Below, in pieces: positions 28,105-36,813 of a stretch of 64,000 nucleotides of DNA; the stretch's first letter is position 1, and every line of letters starts with the position of its first letter. The notes beneath the pieces were generated by a model that did not search any database, was not told where the DNA came from, and worked only from the letters and a program-made list of their open reading frames with translations. Position numbers and translations under genes: made by a program. This DNA comes from JAGVSR01 sp963786675 (GTDB taxonomy: Bacteria; Pseudomonadota; Alphaproteobacteria; Rhizobiales; Hyphomicrobiaceae), in contig CAWAZY010000005.1 in assembly GCA_963786675.1 (NCBI GenBank), forward strand, positions 248,001-312,000. Direction: 5' to 3'.

Positions 28105-29720
28105 AAGACAAGGCAATGGAACGGCTCTACCTCTTCGATACGACGCTGCGCGATGGAGCGCAGACGACCGGCGTTGACTTTTCGTTGCCCGACAAGCGGC
28201 GCATCATCGGCGTGCTGGACGAGTTGGGCGTCGACTATGTCGAAGGTGGCTATCCGGGCTCCAACCCGACCGACACGGAACTGTTTTCCGCCAAGCCCAC
28301 ACTCGGCGGCGCGCGCTTCACCGCTTTCGGGATGACCAAGCGCGCCGGCCGCTCCATCGACAACGATCCGGGCTTCCAGGCGCTCATCCAGTCGGCGGCC
28401 GACAGCGTCTGCCTCGTCGCCAAGTCGTGGGACTATCATGTGCGCGTGGCGCTCGGCATCACCAACGATGAAAACCTGGCCGGCATCGCAGAAAGCATCA
28501 AGGCCGTCGTCGCGGCCGGCAAGGAAGCGATGCTCGATTGCGAGCACTTCTTCGACGGCTTCAAGGGCAACCGCGACTACGCGCTGGCCGTGGCGCGCAC
28601 GGCTTATGAGTCTGGCGCGCGCTGGGTCGTGCTGTGCGATACCAATGGCGGAACGCTGCCGCACGAGGTGGAACGCATCGTCGCCGAGGTCGCCAAAGTG
28701 GTGCCGGGACCGAACCTGGGCATCCACACGCACAACGATACGGAAAACGCGGTCGCCAACTCGCTGGCGGCGGTGCGCGCGGGCGTGCGCCAGATCCAGG
28801 GGACGTTGAACGGCCTCGGTGAACGCTGCGGCAACGCCAACATGACGTCGATCATCCCGACACTGCTTCTGAAAAGCGAGTTCGCCAATCACTTCCAGAC
28901 CGGTGTTACGCCCGACAAGCTGCGCAAGCTGACCCACGCCAGCCGCGTGCTGGACGAGGTGCTGAATCAGGCGCCGGACCGCCACGCGCCCTACGTCGGT
29001 GAAAGTGCGTTCGCGACCAAGGCCGGCATCCACGCCAGCGCGATCCTGAAAGAGCCGGAAACATACGAGCACGTCCCGCCCGAGGCCGTCGGCAACGAGC
29101 GCCGCCTTCTCGTGTCCAAGCAGGCCGGGCGCTCCAACGTTCTATCCGCGCTGGAGCGCATGGGGCTGGTGTCCGACCGGGACGACGAGCGCATCTCGCG
29201 GCTGCTGGAAGAGGTGAAGGCACGCGAGGCGGCCGGCTACTCGTATGAAGCGGCGGAAGCGTCATTCGAGCTGCTGGCGCGCCGCACGCTCGCCAACGTG
29301 CCCCAGTATTTTACCGTCGACAGCTTCCGCGTCATGGTCGAGCGCCGCCACAACGCGCTGGGCAAACTCGTCACCGTGTCGGAAGCGATCGTGAAGGTCT
29401 TCATTAACGGCGACAAGGACCCGCTCTGGTCGGTGGGCGAAGGCAATGGCCCGGTCAACGCGCTGGATCAGGCGCTGCGCCGCGATCTCGGCCGCTACCA
29501 GAAGCATATCGCCGGTATCGAACTCGTCGATTACAAGGTGCGTATCCTGACGGGTGGCACGGAAGCGGTGACGCGGGTGCTCGTCGAGACGCTGGACACG
29601 GTAACGGGCGAGCGCTGGATCACGGTCGGCGTGTCGCCCAACATCATCGATGCCAGCTTCGAAGCATTGCTCGACAGCATCAACTACAAGCTTTTCCACG
29701 ATGGTGCGGTGGCGCACTAA
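28101..29720 (+). CDS. cimA: (R)-citramalate synthase
   Basis: Condenses pyruvate and acetyl-CoA to citramalate, a threonine-independent way into isoleucine synthesis. The start region reads LYLFDTTLRDGAQTTGVDFS; further on are VLCDTNGGTLPHEV, GIHTHNDTENAVANSLAAV (metal His pair) and the C-terminal regulatory part shared with LeuA. The TTGVDF spacing and 530-plus length separate it from LeuA and homocitrate synthase. GTG 28101 overlaps the previous stop; ATG 28116 is an alternative start. It complements the ilv and leuA genes elsewhere in the window. Confidence 0.93.
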   Translation: MKDKAMERLYLFDTTLRDGAQTTGVDFSLPDKRRIIGVLDELGVDYVEGGYPGSNPTDTELFSAKPTLGGARFTAFGMTKRAGRSIDNDPGFQALIQSAADSVCLVAKSWDYHVRVALGITNDENLAGIAESIKAVVAAGKEAMLDCEHFFDGFKGNRDYALAVARTAYESGARWVVLCDTNGGTLPHEVERIVAEVAKVVPGPNLGIHTHNDTENAVANSLAAVRAGVRQIQGTLNGLGERCGNANMTSIIPTLLLKSEFANHFQTGVTPDKLRKLTHASRVLDEVLNQAPDRHAPYVGESAFATKAGIHASAILKEPETYEHVPPEAVGNERRLLVSKQAGRSNVLSALERMGLVSDRDDERISRLLEEVKAREAAGYSYEAAEASFELLARRTLANVPQYFTVDSFRVMVERRHNALGKLVTVSEAIVKVFINGDKDPLWSVGEGNGPVNALDQALRRDLGRYQKHIAGIELVDYKVRILTGGTEAVTRVLVETLDTVTGERWITVGVSPNIIDASFEALLDSINYKLFHDGAVAH

Positions 29721-29810
29721 CTCGCTGGGCGACTGAGCCTTTTTAGCGTTGCCTGGATTGACGCGCGAGTCGGTGCTATGTTTTCAGGCATCGCTTCGAA
29801 GGGATAATTT

Positions 29811-30629
29811 ATGGCCTCTTATCGTTTCGCTGCAGCGCTGGGCGCTCTGGCCGTTGCTGGCGCGGGCCATGTGTCGGCGGCTGACATCACAGCCAAGGAC
29901 ATCGCGCACTCGCTGTTCCAAGCCAGAAACGGCAAGCCAATCGACTTTGGCGGCAAGAGCATGGCCGGACTGGATCTTGCTGGGCTGGACTTCAGCGGCG
30001 CGCGGCTGGCGGGCTCCGATCTCATCGGTGCTGATCTGTCGGACGCCAACTTGAAGGGGGCCGACCTCAGCAACGTCCGGCTTGACCGCACGACGATCAC
30101 ACGCGCGGACTTTTCCGGCGCCAACCTCGAAAACGCGACGATCCTGAGGCCGAGCATCTACTCCACCTTCACGGTGGCAGATACGAACTGGATGGAAGCG
30201 CCGAAATTCACCGGCGCGCGCATGGCCGGCGCGCAGCTGTTCGGACGTTTCGACTTTGCCGATTTCAAGAATGCCAACTTGCAGCGCGCCGTATTCGGCA
30301 GCGTTGAGCCGCGCGATGAGAATACCGCGCTGTCGCGCGTCGGCCTGTTCAGCGGCGACTTTGACGATGCCAATCTGGAAGGCGCGACCTTCATCGACAG
30401 CCGGCTCGGTTTTGCAAGTTTCCGCAATGCCAATGTCAAGGGCGTGCGCTTTGTCGGAGCCGATCTCTCGCGCGCTGACTTTACCGGCGCGGATGTGACC
30501 GGGGCCGATTTCACGGGCGCCAATTTGGATGAAGCGAACTTCGCCGGTGCGAAAGGCTTCGACACCGTGAAAGGTCTCGACCGGGCGCAGAACACCGAGC
30601 GGCTGATCGCGCCCACGGCCGTGCCATAG
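29811..30629 (+). CDS. Exported pentapeptide-repeat protein
   Basis: 272 residues. A signal peptide (FAAALGALAVAGAGHVSAAD) precedes two blocks of A(D/N)LxX repeats, roughly residues 50-110 (LAGLDFSGARLAGSDLIGAD) and 130-255 (ANVKGVRFVGADLSRADFTG), which should form a right-handed quadrilateral helix. Such proteins are structural or bind partners; a role in the periplasm is inferred from the signal. It stands alone and converges on the porin-like gene. Confidence 0.85.
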   Translation: MASYRFAAALGALAVAGAGHVSAADITAKDIAHSLFQARNGKPIDFGGKSMAGLDLAGLDFSGARLAGSDLIGADLSDANLKGADLSNVRLDRTTITRADFSGANLENATILRPSIYSTFTVADTNWMEAPKFTGARMAGAQLFGRFDFADFKNANLQRAVFGSVEPRDENTALSRVGLFSGDFDDANLEGATFIDSRLGFASFRNANVKGVRFVGADLSRADFTGADVTGADFTGANLDEANFAGAKGFDTVKGLDRAQNTERLIAPTAVP

Positions 30630-30674
30630 CGGCGCAACGCCCGCGCGACGGGCACATCGACGGCCATACGAAAA

Positions 30675-30699
30675 GGGCCGCGCCATGACAGCGCGGCCC
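30675..30699. terminator. Hairpin between converging genes
   Basis: A 9-bp stem, GGGCCGCGC with GCGCGGCCC around a 7-base loop, followed by a weak T-rich stretch, between the pentapeptide gene and the porin-like gene. Confidence 0.6.
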
Positions 30700-30727
30700 A
30701 CAATCTTTCAAACCGGCATCGAAGGTC

Positions 30728-31862
30728 TCAGAACGCCTTCGACCAGTTGACCCAGAGCGTGCCTTCACGCTCCTGCTGGTAGCCGTTCACGTCGTCTTCG
30801 ATCGGCTGCAGCCACTCCACGCCCAGGCGATGGCCCTGCAGCGGGCCGCTCGGCACCACGGTATTGATGCCAAATCCGATATCCCAGAAGCGGCCGCCGT
30901 AGTTCTCGGGGAAGTCCGGCGGACTGCCATGTCCGTGCGGCTTGTTGTAATGGCCCTCGATCTCACCCTGCTGGGTGTGGAGAATGCGTACCGACGCTGA
31001 AAGCCAATCAGTCAGCCGGTAGGCACCCCAGCCGGTGGCTTGAAACACGTCGCCCAAACGATAGCCCTCGTCGTTTTCGTCTTCCAGGCGGATGATGCCC
31101 GACATCTGCGCACCCCACGACCAGCGTCCGGCACGGCCGTTATAGGTCAGGCTCGGCTGGAAATCCCAGGTCCCTGATCCCAGCTGCATCATGTAGTGGG
31201 TCAGGTTGCCGCTCGGTCCTGTCTCAGTCGTCGAGCCTGTGGGAGCGGAGAACATCAAGCCCGTATGGAGGCTGTAGCCGTGGCCCTTCGAGAGATTGAC
31301 AAGGGCACCGAAGATCGTGTCGCCAAATCCATCGACACCGTGAGAGTGCGAGCCCATGTGCCCGCCGTGTCCGCCATGCCCGCCGTGGCCATGCCCACCG
31401 CCCATCGCCCCTTCGACAGGCGACATTGTCATGTCCATGGTCATCCACATGGGCATGACCATTAATGTCAGCCAATCTGTCGGTGCATACATGATGTCCA
31501 GCATATGCATCTGCATGGTCATCTTGGACTGCTTCATCGCGCAGTGATTGTGGTTGGCGTGATCGTGCGGGTCTTCGCCATGCAGGAGGCAGGCATTATG
31601 GCGTATGTCGTGGTCGTCGACGGACTTGGTGCCGTTGAGTGTATCGCCATCGGCGCGGCTGTATCCGTAGCGGTAGCCGACCATCCATTCGCCCGCCTTG
31701 TGCATGTGATCGACCATGACGCCGGCTGGCGCGTGGCCATCGGGAATGGGCATGGAATGGTTTTCGTCGGCAAGGGTAGGCGTGCTGCCAACCGCCAAAG
31801 CGGCTGCGAGCGTCAAGGCCAGGGCGGAAGCCGCTGGTGTGCGAAGGAGCGTGATGCGACAT
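30728..31862 (-). CDS. His/Met-rich porin-like outer membrane protein (apparent frameshift at the start)
   Basis: About 375 residues. The mature protein has strand-like stretches ending in aromatic residues (WDFQPSLTYNG, LGVEWLQPIEDD, TLWVNWSKAF at the C-terminus), typical of an outer-membrane barrel. A remarkable insert holds His and Met clusters: NHNHCAMKQSKMTMQMHMLD and repeated GHGG(H). This points to copper or another soft metal. In the strict frame only a TTG at 31816 is available, giving a poor signal peptide. The ATG at 31862 followed by one extra T would give MRITLLRTPAASALALTLAA, a proper signal, so an indel at 31859-31861 is likely. A DUF2946 gene lies just upstream. Confidence 0.7.
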
Positions 31863-31976
31863 GATTATGGGCCTGTCTGAGCGGGGCGCGCCAACGCGCA
31901 GCCTCCTGGTTTTCGGACGATGTTCGGCAACAGGGTCAGCGGTATGCCAACGAAAAAACGCTGGATGCAAATTCCG

Positions 31977-32403
31977 CTAGGCGTGCGCCGGTGGTCCACG
32001 CGCATGCGCCAGCGCGTTCGCCCGCCGCGGAATTATGCTCGCGTGGCCCGGACGGGTTACAGCCAGTGCGAGCCGCACTGGGACGTAAAGACTAATGGCT
32101 GGAACAATGGCCGCCATCGTGCTGCCGTGCATGGCGCACAAGGGACAGTTGGATTTCGCGCCGCCGATGGGCGTTGTGCCCGCCCCGCCGTCAACATTGC
32201 CCGCCGGATTTCCGGCATGGCACGGTAGATCGGCCAAGGTCAGCCCGAGGTCGCTGAGGCTGGCCACCAGCCGCAGGTTATCCGCACCGCTGGCGGCCAT
32301 GGCGCCATGGTGATGACCCGCAACGAAGGCCTGCAGGACCAGCGTCAAGAAACGCCAGTCCCGCCGCAATCGATCGGATGCGGGCGGACCTGAATACCTT
32401 CAT
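31977..32403 (-). CDS. DUF2946 protein (apparent frameshift in the signal peptide)
   Basis: The body, open from 32369, has the DUF2946 pattern: an N-terminal hydrophobic stretch with HHH, a central SNCPLCAMHGS with paired Cys, and a C-terminus ending in Arg-Gly-Pro-Pro-Ala. An ATG at 32403 gives MKVFRSARIRSIAAGLAFL, a good signal-peptide start, but in another frame; a one-base indel near 32342-32356 joins it to TLVLQAFVAGHHH. DUF2946 proteins often occur beside TonB receptors or copper proteins, which fits the metal-rich neighbour 115 bases downstream on the same strand. Confidence 0.65.
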
Positions 32404-32489
32404 GGCCGAATTTTAGTCACGAGCAGGCCCCGCTCGGCTAGTGCGCATTGGCCACAGTTCCGAGGAATCGTCGGCTGATGGGCATGACG

Positions 32490-33464
32490 TCAATCTTGGA
32501 GGAGGACTTCCGCCGCTTGATCGGGCGTCAGCGTGCCGCCCAGAACGCGGTCGCTGAGGTCGTCGAGACGTGCCGCCTCGCCGCGCCGGACCCGCCGGGC
32601 CACCAGATCAGCCGCGGCGCGTGCGATCAGGTAGCGGGCGCGGCGGCGGCGGCGGGCCACGGGGCCTTGGCTCAGGGCCTTCTCGCCCGAAGTCGTCATC
32701 GCCGCGAGCAGGGCGGCGACACCTTCGCCGGACGTGGCCGTCGTCTTCAGAACCGGTATCTTCTCACGAACAGTGGCGCGGATCGACAGCGCCCCCACCA
32801 GCTGTTGCATGGTCTGCTCCGCGCCCGGCCGGTCGGCCTTGTTGACGACGAGGATGTCGGCGATCTCGAGCAGTCCGGACTTCATGGCCTGAATGTCGTC
32901 GCCGAGGCCGGGCGCGGAAACGACAACCCGCACGTCGGCCACTTCCGCGACGTCGATTTCGTTCTGGCCGGTTCCCACGGTCTCCAGAAGGATCAGATCG
33001 AAGCCTGCCGCGTCGAAGGCATCGATGATGCGGACGGCGGCGGGCGACAGGCCCCCCAGATAGCCGCGTGAGGCCAAGGACCGCACGAACACGCCGTCAT
33101 CGTCGAGAGCGGCCGTCATGCGAATGCGGTCGCCGAGAATGGCGCCGCCCGAAATGGGGCTCGAAGGATCGACAGCGATGACGGCGACGGTTTTTCCAGC
33201 CGCACGCAGTTCACGAATGACGGCGTTGACGAGGGTCGATTTTCCAGCGCCGGGCGGGCCGGTGAATCCCGCGACAAGGGCGTGGCCCAGATGGGGCTGA
33301 AGCGCTTGCAGCAGGCCGGGCGACCGGGGCGAAAGACGCTCCAGATCCGTCACCGCCTCGGAAACCGCGCGGCGCTCGCGGGCCACGACGCGATCCACCA
33401 GCGCGGACACGGCAGCGCGGTCGCGGACGACATCGGTTTCGACAGGGGCGTTCGGACGGGTCAT
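32490..33464 (-). CDS. meaB: Methylmalonyl-CoA mutase-associated GTPase
   Basis: A G3E-family GTPase of 324 residues that protects and reloads the B12-dependent methylmalonyl-CoA mutase. Motifs: Walker A GFTGPPGAGKSTLVNAVI, the DPSSPISGGAILGDRIRM switch region, ETVGTGQNEIDVAEV, and NKADRPGAEQT (guanine specificity). The C-terminal dimerisation arm is present. No mutase gene is in the window. With ccr at 144 it supports an ethylmalonyl-CoA route ending in methylmalonyl-CoA conversion. Confidence 0.94.
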   Translation of the reverse strand: MTRPNAPVETDVVRDRAAVSALVDRVVARERRAVSEAVTDLERLSPRSPGLLQALQPHLGHALVAGFTGPPGAGKSTLVNAVIRELRAAGKTVAVIAVDPSSPISGGAILGDRIRMTAALDDDGVFVRSLASRGYLGGLSPAAVRIIDAFDAAGFDLILLETVGTGQNEIDVAEVADVRVVVSAPGLGDDIQAMKSGLLEIADILVVNKADRPGAEQTMQQLVGALSIRATVREKIPVLKTTATSGEGVAALLAAMTTSGEKALSQGPVARRRRRARYLIARAAADLVARRVRRGEAARLDDLSDRVLGGTLTPDQAAEVLLQD

Positions 33465-33562
33465 GGTCCGCTGATACGTGGAAGTGCCGGACCGCGCAAC
33501 GCCCTGGGTCCATTCGCCCCCAGCTGGCGGCGGATAAGGCGGTCAATTCGTCCCGTCGGCAG

Positions 33563-34333
33563 CTAAGTCGCGCCGTCGTCCTGGCGGGGTGGATCGCGGG
33601 CGGGCTCGTCTGCGGGCCCCGGTTGTCCTGGCCCGGTCCGTTCGGTCCGGGCGCCGCTGCCCATGGCGGGTTTCCAGCCGGGCTTCTGGACCTGTTGCGG
33701 GCGCGGTGAAGGTTTCGACATTGCCGCCTCGGGCGGCTTTGCGGACGGAGCCGCCTGAGGCGATAAGGGCGGTCCGGATTGGCGGTGCGGCTCGCGGTCC
33801 GACGGACGGCCGTCTCGATCGAAGCGGCGCTCGTCGTCGTCTGTGTCCGTCAATCGGTCCCGGTCCGGAAAGCCGCCGTCGCTGCGGTCTTCCGGTTCGT
33901 AGATCTCCTCATCATCCTCATCGTCCCGATCGTAGGTTCGCCGTCCGTCGTCGTCCTCGTCGTCATACTCGACAATATCGTCGTCTTCCGGCGGACCTGT
34001 ATCGTCATCGTCGCGCACGCCCGGGGGACGATTGCGTCCATCATACAATTCGTCGCGCGCCGCACCCTGCCGCCTGTTCTGCTCGATGGACAGGCGGCGA
34101 ATGTCCTCGTCGGTCAACTCCTGGTGCGCACCGTCTTCGTAGTCGCGAAAGACGCGTTGCGCGGCTGCGGGTGCGCTGAGCCCGGCAGCGATCAGCGCGA
34201 TCAGGCCGAGACCCGACAGCGCGCGACGGATCTCGGATGAAGATCGACGGCTCGGGAGACGTTGGAGTGTCGTGGACGATAGGCAGCATGGGGCAAATCC
34301 CTGATGGCCGGGCTGCCGTTTAAGATGCGGCAC
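33563..34333 (-). CDS. Secreted Asp-rich low-complexity protein, unknown
   Basis: Up to 256 residues from a GTG start. A hydrophobic signal (LSGLGLIALIAAGLSAPAAA, then QRVFRDYEDG) is followed by an extremely acidic region, with clusters such as VRDDDDTGPPEDDDIVEYDD and DRDDEDDEEIYEPEDRSD, then a Pro/Gln-rich basic end. The acidic part could bind calcium or other cations. The true start may lie nearer the signal peptide (residue about 30). No family recognised. Confidence 0.55.
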   Translation of the reverse strand: MPHLKRQPGHQGFAPCCLSSTTLQRLPSRRSSSEIRRALSGLGLIALIAAGLSAPAAAQRVFRDYEDGAHQELTDEDIRRLSIEQNRRQGAARDELYDGRNRPPGVRDDDDTGPPEDDDIVEYDDEDDDGRRTYDRDDEDDEEIYEPEDRSDGGFPDRDRLTDTDDDERRFDRDGRPSDREPHRQSGPPLSPQAAPSAKPPEAAMSKPSPRPQQVQKPGWKPAMGSGARTERTGPGQPGPADEPARDPPRQDDGAT

Positions 34334-34528
34334 GGGCGGTGAGTAAAGGGACGCCTGCTTTTCGGCAGTATCACGGCGGAGTGCTCGGAGCGGAAAAACA
34401 CGGGGCGTGAGTGATACCGGCCTTGACGAAAATCAACGCGGGGGCCGAGGCCCTGGTGCCAGAGTGAGCACTATGAGACCACGCGACACCTCAATGAACG
34501 CGGCCAAAACGAACCAGGGAGGTTCCCT

Positions 34529-34780
34529 ATGCGACGGTCCCTCAGCTTGCTGCCGGTGCTTCTGCTTGCCGGCGTATTGTGCTTGCCTGCCGGCGCTCCC
34601 GTGCTGGCCGACCAGACCTATGACGAATGGAAGAAAAACGATCCGGACGCGGCCCAGGACTGGCTCGACAAAATGAAGGAACTCGAGCCAGACAAGACCG
34701 ATCAGCAGCTGATCGACGGCTACAACGATGCGAATAAGCCCGATCCCCCGCCTGCGAATAACCCTAATACGGGGGACTGA
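34529..34780 (+). CDS. Small secreted protein (83 aa), unknown
   Basis: ATG follows a strong AGGGAGG ribosome site. A signal peptide (SLLPVLLLAGVLCLPAGAPVLA) precedes a short charged part beginning DQTYDEWKKNDPDAAQDWLD and ending in a Pro/Asn-rich tail (PDPPPANNPNTGD). The mature part, about 55 residues, is amphipathic-helical by pattern. No family recognised; the ribosome site and signal make expression likely. Confidence 0.65.
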   Translation: MRRSLSLLPVLLLAGVLCLPAGAPVLADQTYDEWKKNDPDAAQDWLDKMKELEPDKTDQQLIDGYNDANKPDPPPANNPNTGD

Positions 34781-34836
34781 GCCTTCCGGTGGTGCCGGTC
34801 GTCACGCTGTACCTGGCGTGGAGCGTGCCCGGCCGC

Positions 34837-35820
34837 CTAGTACCATAGGCCCGGCCAGCGCAACCGTGGACGCAATGTGGCCGGACCCATGCCGACCAGC
34901 GACAGCATGGGACGTTCGACGATCACCAGGGGATCGGTGACGGGGGCCCGTGCCGCATCGAGGATGCGTGCGATGCGCGCGTCCGCCGGCGGATGTGTGC
35001 GCAGTAGCGAGGGCTGGGGCACGCGCCTTGCGGCCACTGCTGGCATCAGATCTTCCCAGAAGTGACCGGTGTAGGTCTCGACGCGGCGCAAGGCGCCGGC
35101 CAGTCCAACGGCGTCTCCGGTCAAGGCGGCCGCGTCGCGATCGGCCTCGAACTCACGCATCCGCGACAGCGCCAGCTGCAACAGGTTGAGCAGTGCCGGC
35201 GTCGCGTAGAGAAGTGCAATGGCGAGCCAGGGCCACGTTTCGTCGCCGCGAAGCTGGATCGTCAGATTGATGGCGGCGAGCGCCAGGGCCAACAGCGACA
35301 AACCTTGCATCACCCGCGCCGTGATATCGGCGAGCCCCATCACCCACAGGTCGCCATTGCGGATGTGGGCCACTTCGTGCGCGATGACACCGGCGATTTC
35401 GCGCAGCGAGAGGCGGCGTACCAGCCCTTCGGAAATGGCGATGGCCGGGCGTCCGGCCGGGCCCGCCGCAAAGGCGTGAATGGTGGAGCTTGGGATCAGG
35501 TACAGATCGGGACGCATTGGAAGCCCCGCCCGGTAGGCCAGCACGTCGACCAGACTGGAGAGCTGGCTGTCGTCGGGGGGCACCAGTCGTGCGTGGTAGA
35601 GCCGCATGAGCGTGTCGGCCGGCATGCGCGGGGCGCACAGCGCGATGCCAACGACGAGGGCGGCCACCGCAATGAGGCCGAACAGCCCCGCCAGAAGATA
35701 AGCCGATATGCCCGCCAGCACACCCAGGCTCGCCAGGAGCACGAAGGAGTGGGCGACATTATGCTGGGCTCGATGCTGTGCTCTTCGGAAATCAGGGCCG
35801 GCTGCAAGCGTGTCGCTCAT
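34837..35820 (-). CDS. M48 family (HtpX-like) membrane zinc protease
   Basis: About 327 residues, starting MSDTLAAGPDF. Two N-terminal helices (AHSFVLLASLGVLAGISAYL and a following one) precede the catalytic motif HEVAH (IAGVIAHEVAHIRNGD), two more helices, and the third zinc ligand in MREFEADRDAAAL. HtpX-type proteases degrade damaged membrane proteins. The order helix-helix-HExxH-helix-helix-ExxxD fits, but overall similarity to E. coli HtpX is only moderate, so I give no symbol. Confidence 0.88.
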   Translation of the reverse strand: MSDTLAAGPDFRRAQHRAQHNVAHSFVLLASLGVLAGISAYLLAGLFGLIAVAALVVGIALCAPRMPADTLMRLYHARLVPPDDSQLSSLVDVLAYRAGLPMRPDLYLIPSSTIHAFAAGPAGRPAIAISEGLVRRLSLREIAGVIAHEVAHIRNGDLWVMGLADITARVMQGLSLLALALAAINLTIQLRGDETWPWLAIALLYATPALLNLLQLALSRMREFEADRDAAALTGDAVGLAGALRRVETYTGHFWEDLMPAVAARRVPQPSLLRTHPPADARIARILDAARAPVTDPLVIVERPMLSLVGMGPATLRPRLRWPGLWY

Positions 35821-35938
35821 CTGGGTTCCCTTCACACGCTCTCGATCACTGTGCCACTCCTCAGCTGACGCCAGGAAGACGGCAAAACGGAGATACGAAA
35901 GAAAGAACGGAGCCCCGTTCGACTTATTCCCGCGCGGG

Positions 35939-36625
35939 TTAGAACTTGGCCAGGACGGCCGCGTTGGGATCGGTCAGCGCCGATTTATCGAGGCCCGCCA
36001 TTACGGCCGGAACAATGAGTTCGGCGCTGTCGACCACGTTGAAGCGCACCTCCAGGCCCGGCCGGATGAACGTGTCGGCCTTCATGTGCGCCAGCAGATT
36101 GAGGAACGGCGTCCAGAAGCCGGCGATATTGGCGACGACTATGGGTTTGGTGTGCTGGCCGAGTTGCGACCAGGTAAGCTGCTCGACGAGTTCCTCCAAG
36201 GTACCAACGCCTCCGGGCAGCGCCACGAAGGCCGCCGAGCGTTCGAACATCAGTTGTTTGCGCTCGTGCATGTCGCGCGTCACAATGAGGTCGTTGACGT
36301 CCTTCAGCATGTGTTCGCGCGCGGTCAGGAATTCCGGAATGATGCCGGTGACGTGTCCGCCGGCGGCGAGCGTGGCCCGTGCAACCTCGCCCATCAGTCC
36401 AAGGCTGCCGCCGCCGTAGACGAGACCCAGTCCCGATTTGGCGAGACCCGCGCCCAGTGTCCGGGCGGCCTCCCCATAGGCGGGATCGCCGCCAAGCCCC
36501 GACCCGCAGTAGACGCACACGGCGCGCAAGGGCGGCTTGGGTCTGGTGGAACGGGATCCAATGCCCCGCTTTACGGTTAACGCACCATTCGCTGTCTTCG
36601 GCGTTCGAGGTCTGTTTGATGTCAT
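35939..36625 (-). CDS. LOG family protein (TIGR00730; cytokinin-activating phosphoribohydrolase type)
   Basis: 228 residues with a Rossmann-like lysine-decarboxylase fold: VCVYCGSGLGGDPAYGE, LVYGGGSLGLMG, the DMHERKQLMFERSAAFVALPG segment and the signature PGGVGTLEEL. Members remove ribose 5-phosphate from nucleotide monophosphates; bacterial copies may act in purine salvage. The first 30 residues are basic and unstructured, so the true start could be internal. Monocistronic. Confidence 0.9.
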   Translation of the reverse strand: MTSNRPRTPKTANGALTVKRGIGSRSTRPKPPLRAVCVYCGSGLGGDPAYGEAARTLGAGLAKSGLGLVYGGGSLGLMGEVARATLAAGGHVTGIIPEFLTAREHMLKDVNDLIVTRDMHERKQLMFERSAAFVALPGGVGTLEELVEQLTWSQLGQHTKPIVVANIAGFWTPFLNLLAHMKADTFIRPGLEVRFNVVDSAELIVPAVMAGLDKSALTDPNAAVLAKF

Positions 36626-36813
36626 GCGAGGTTCATGCGCCGCGCTGCCGCGGCCTTCCGTTCTAAGAACATTGATGTCTGAGGCCTAAGATGGGGGCTG
36701 GATGCGGCAAAGTCGAGGTCAGCCGTCTTGCTGCCATCTAAGCGGGCTTAAGACTGACGCTCGACCGTGGACGCTCTATGATAAACCTCGTTCTGTGAGG
36801 ATTTGTAACGCGC

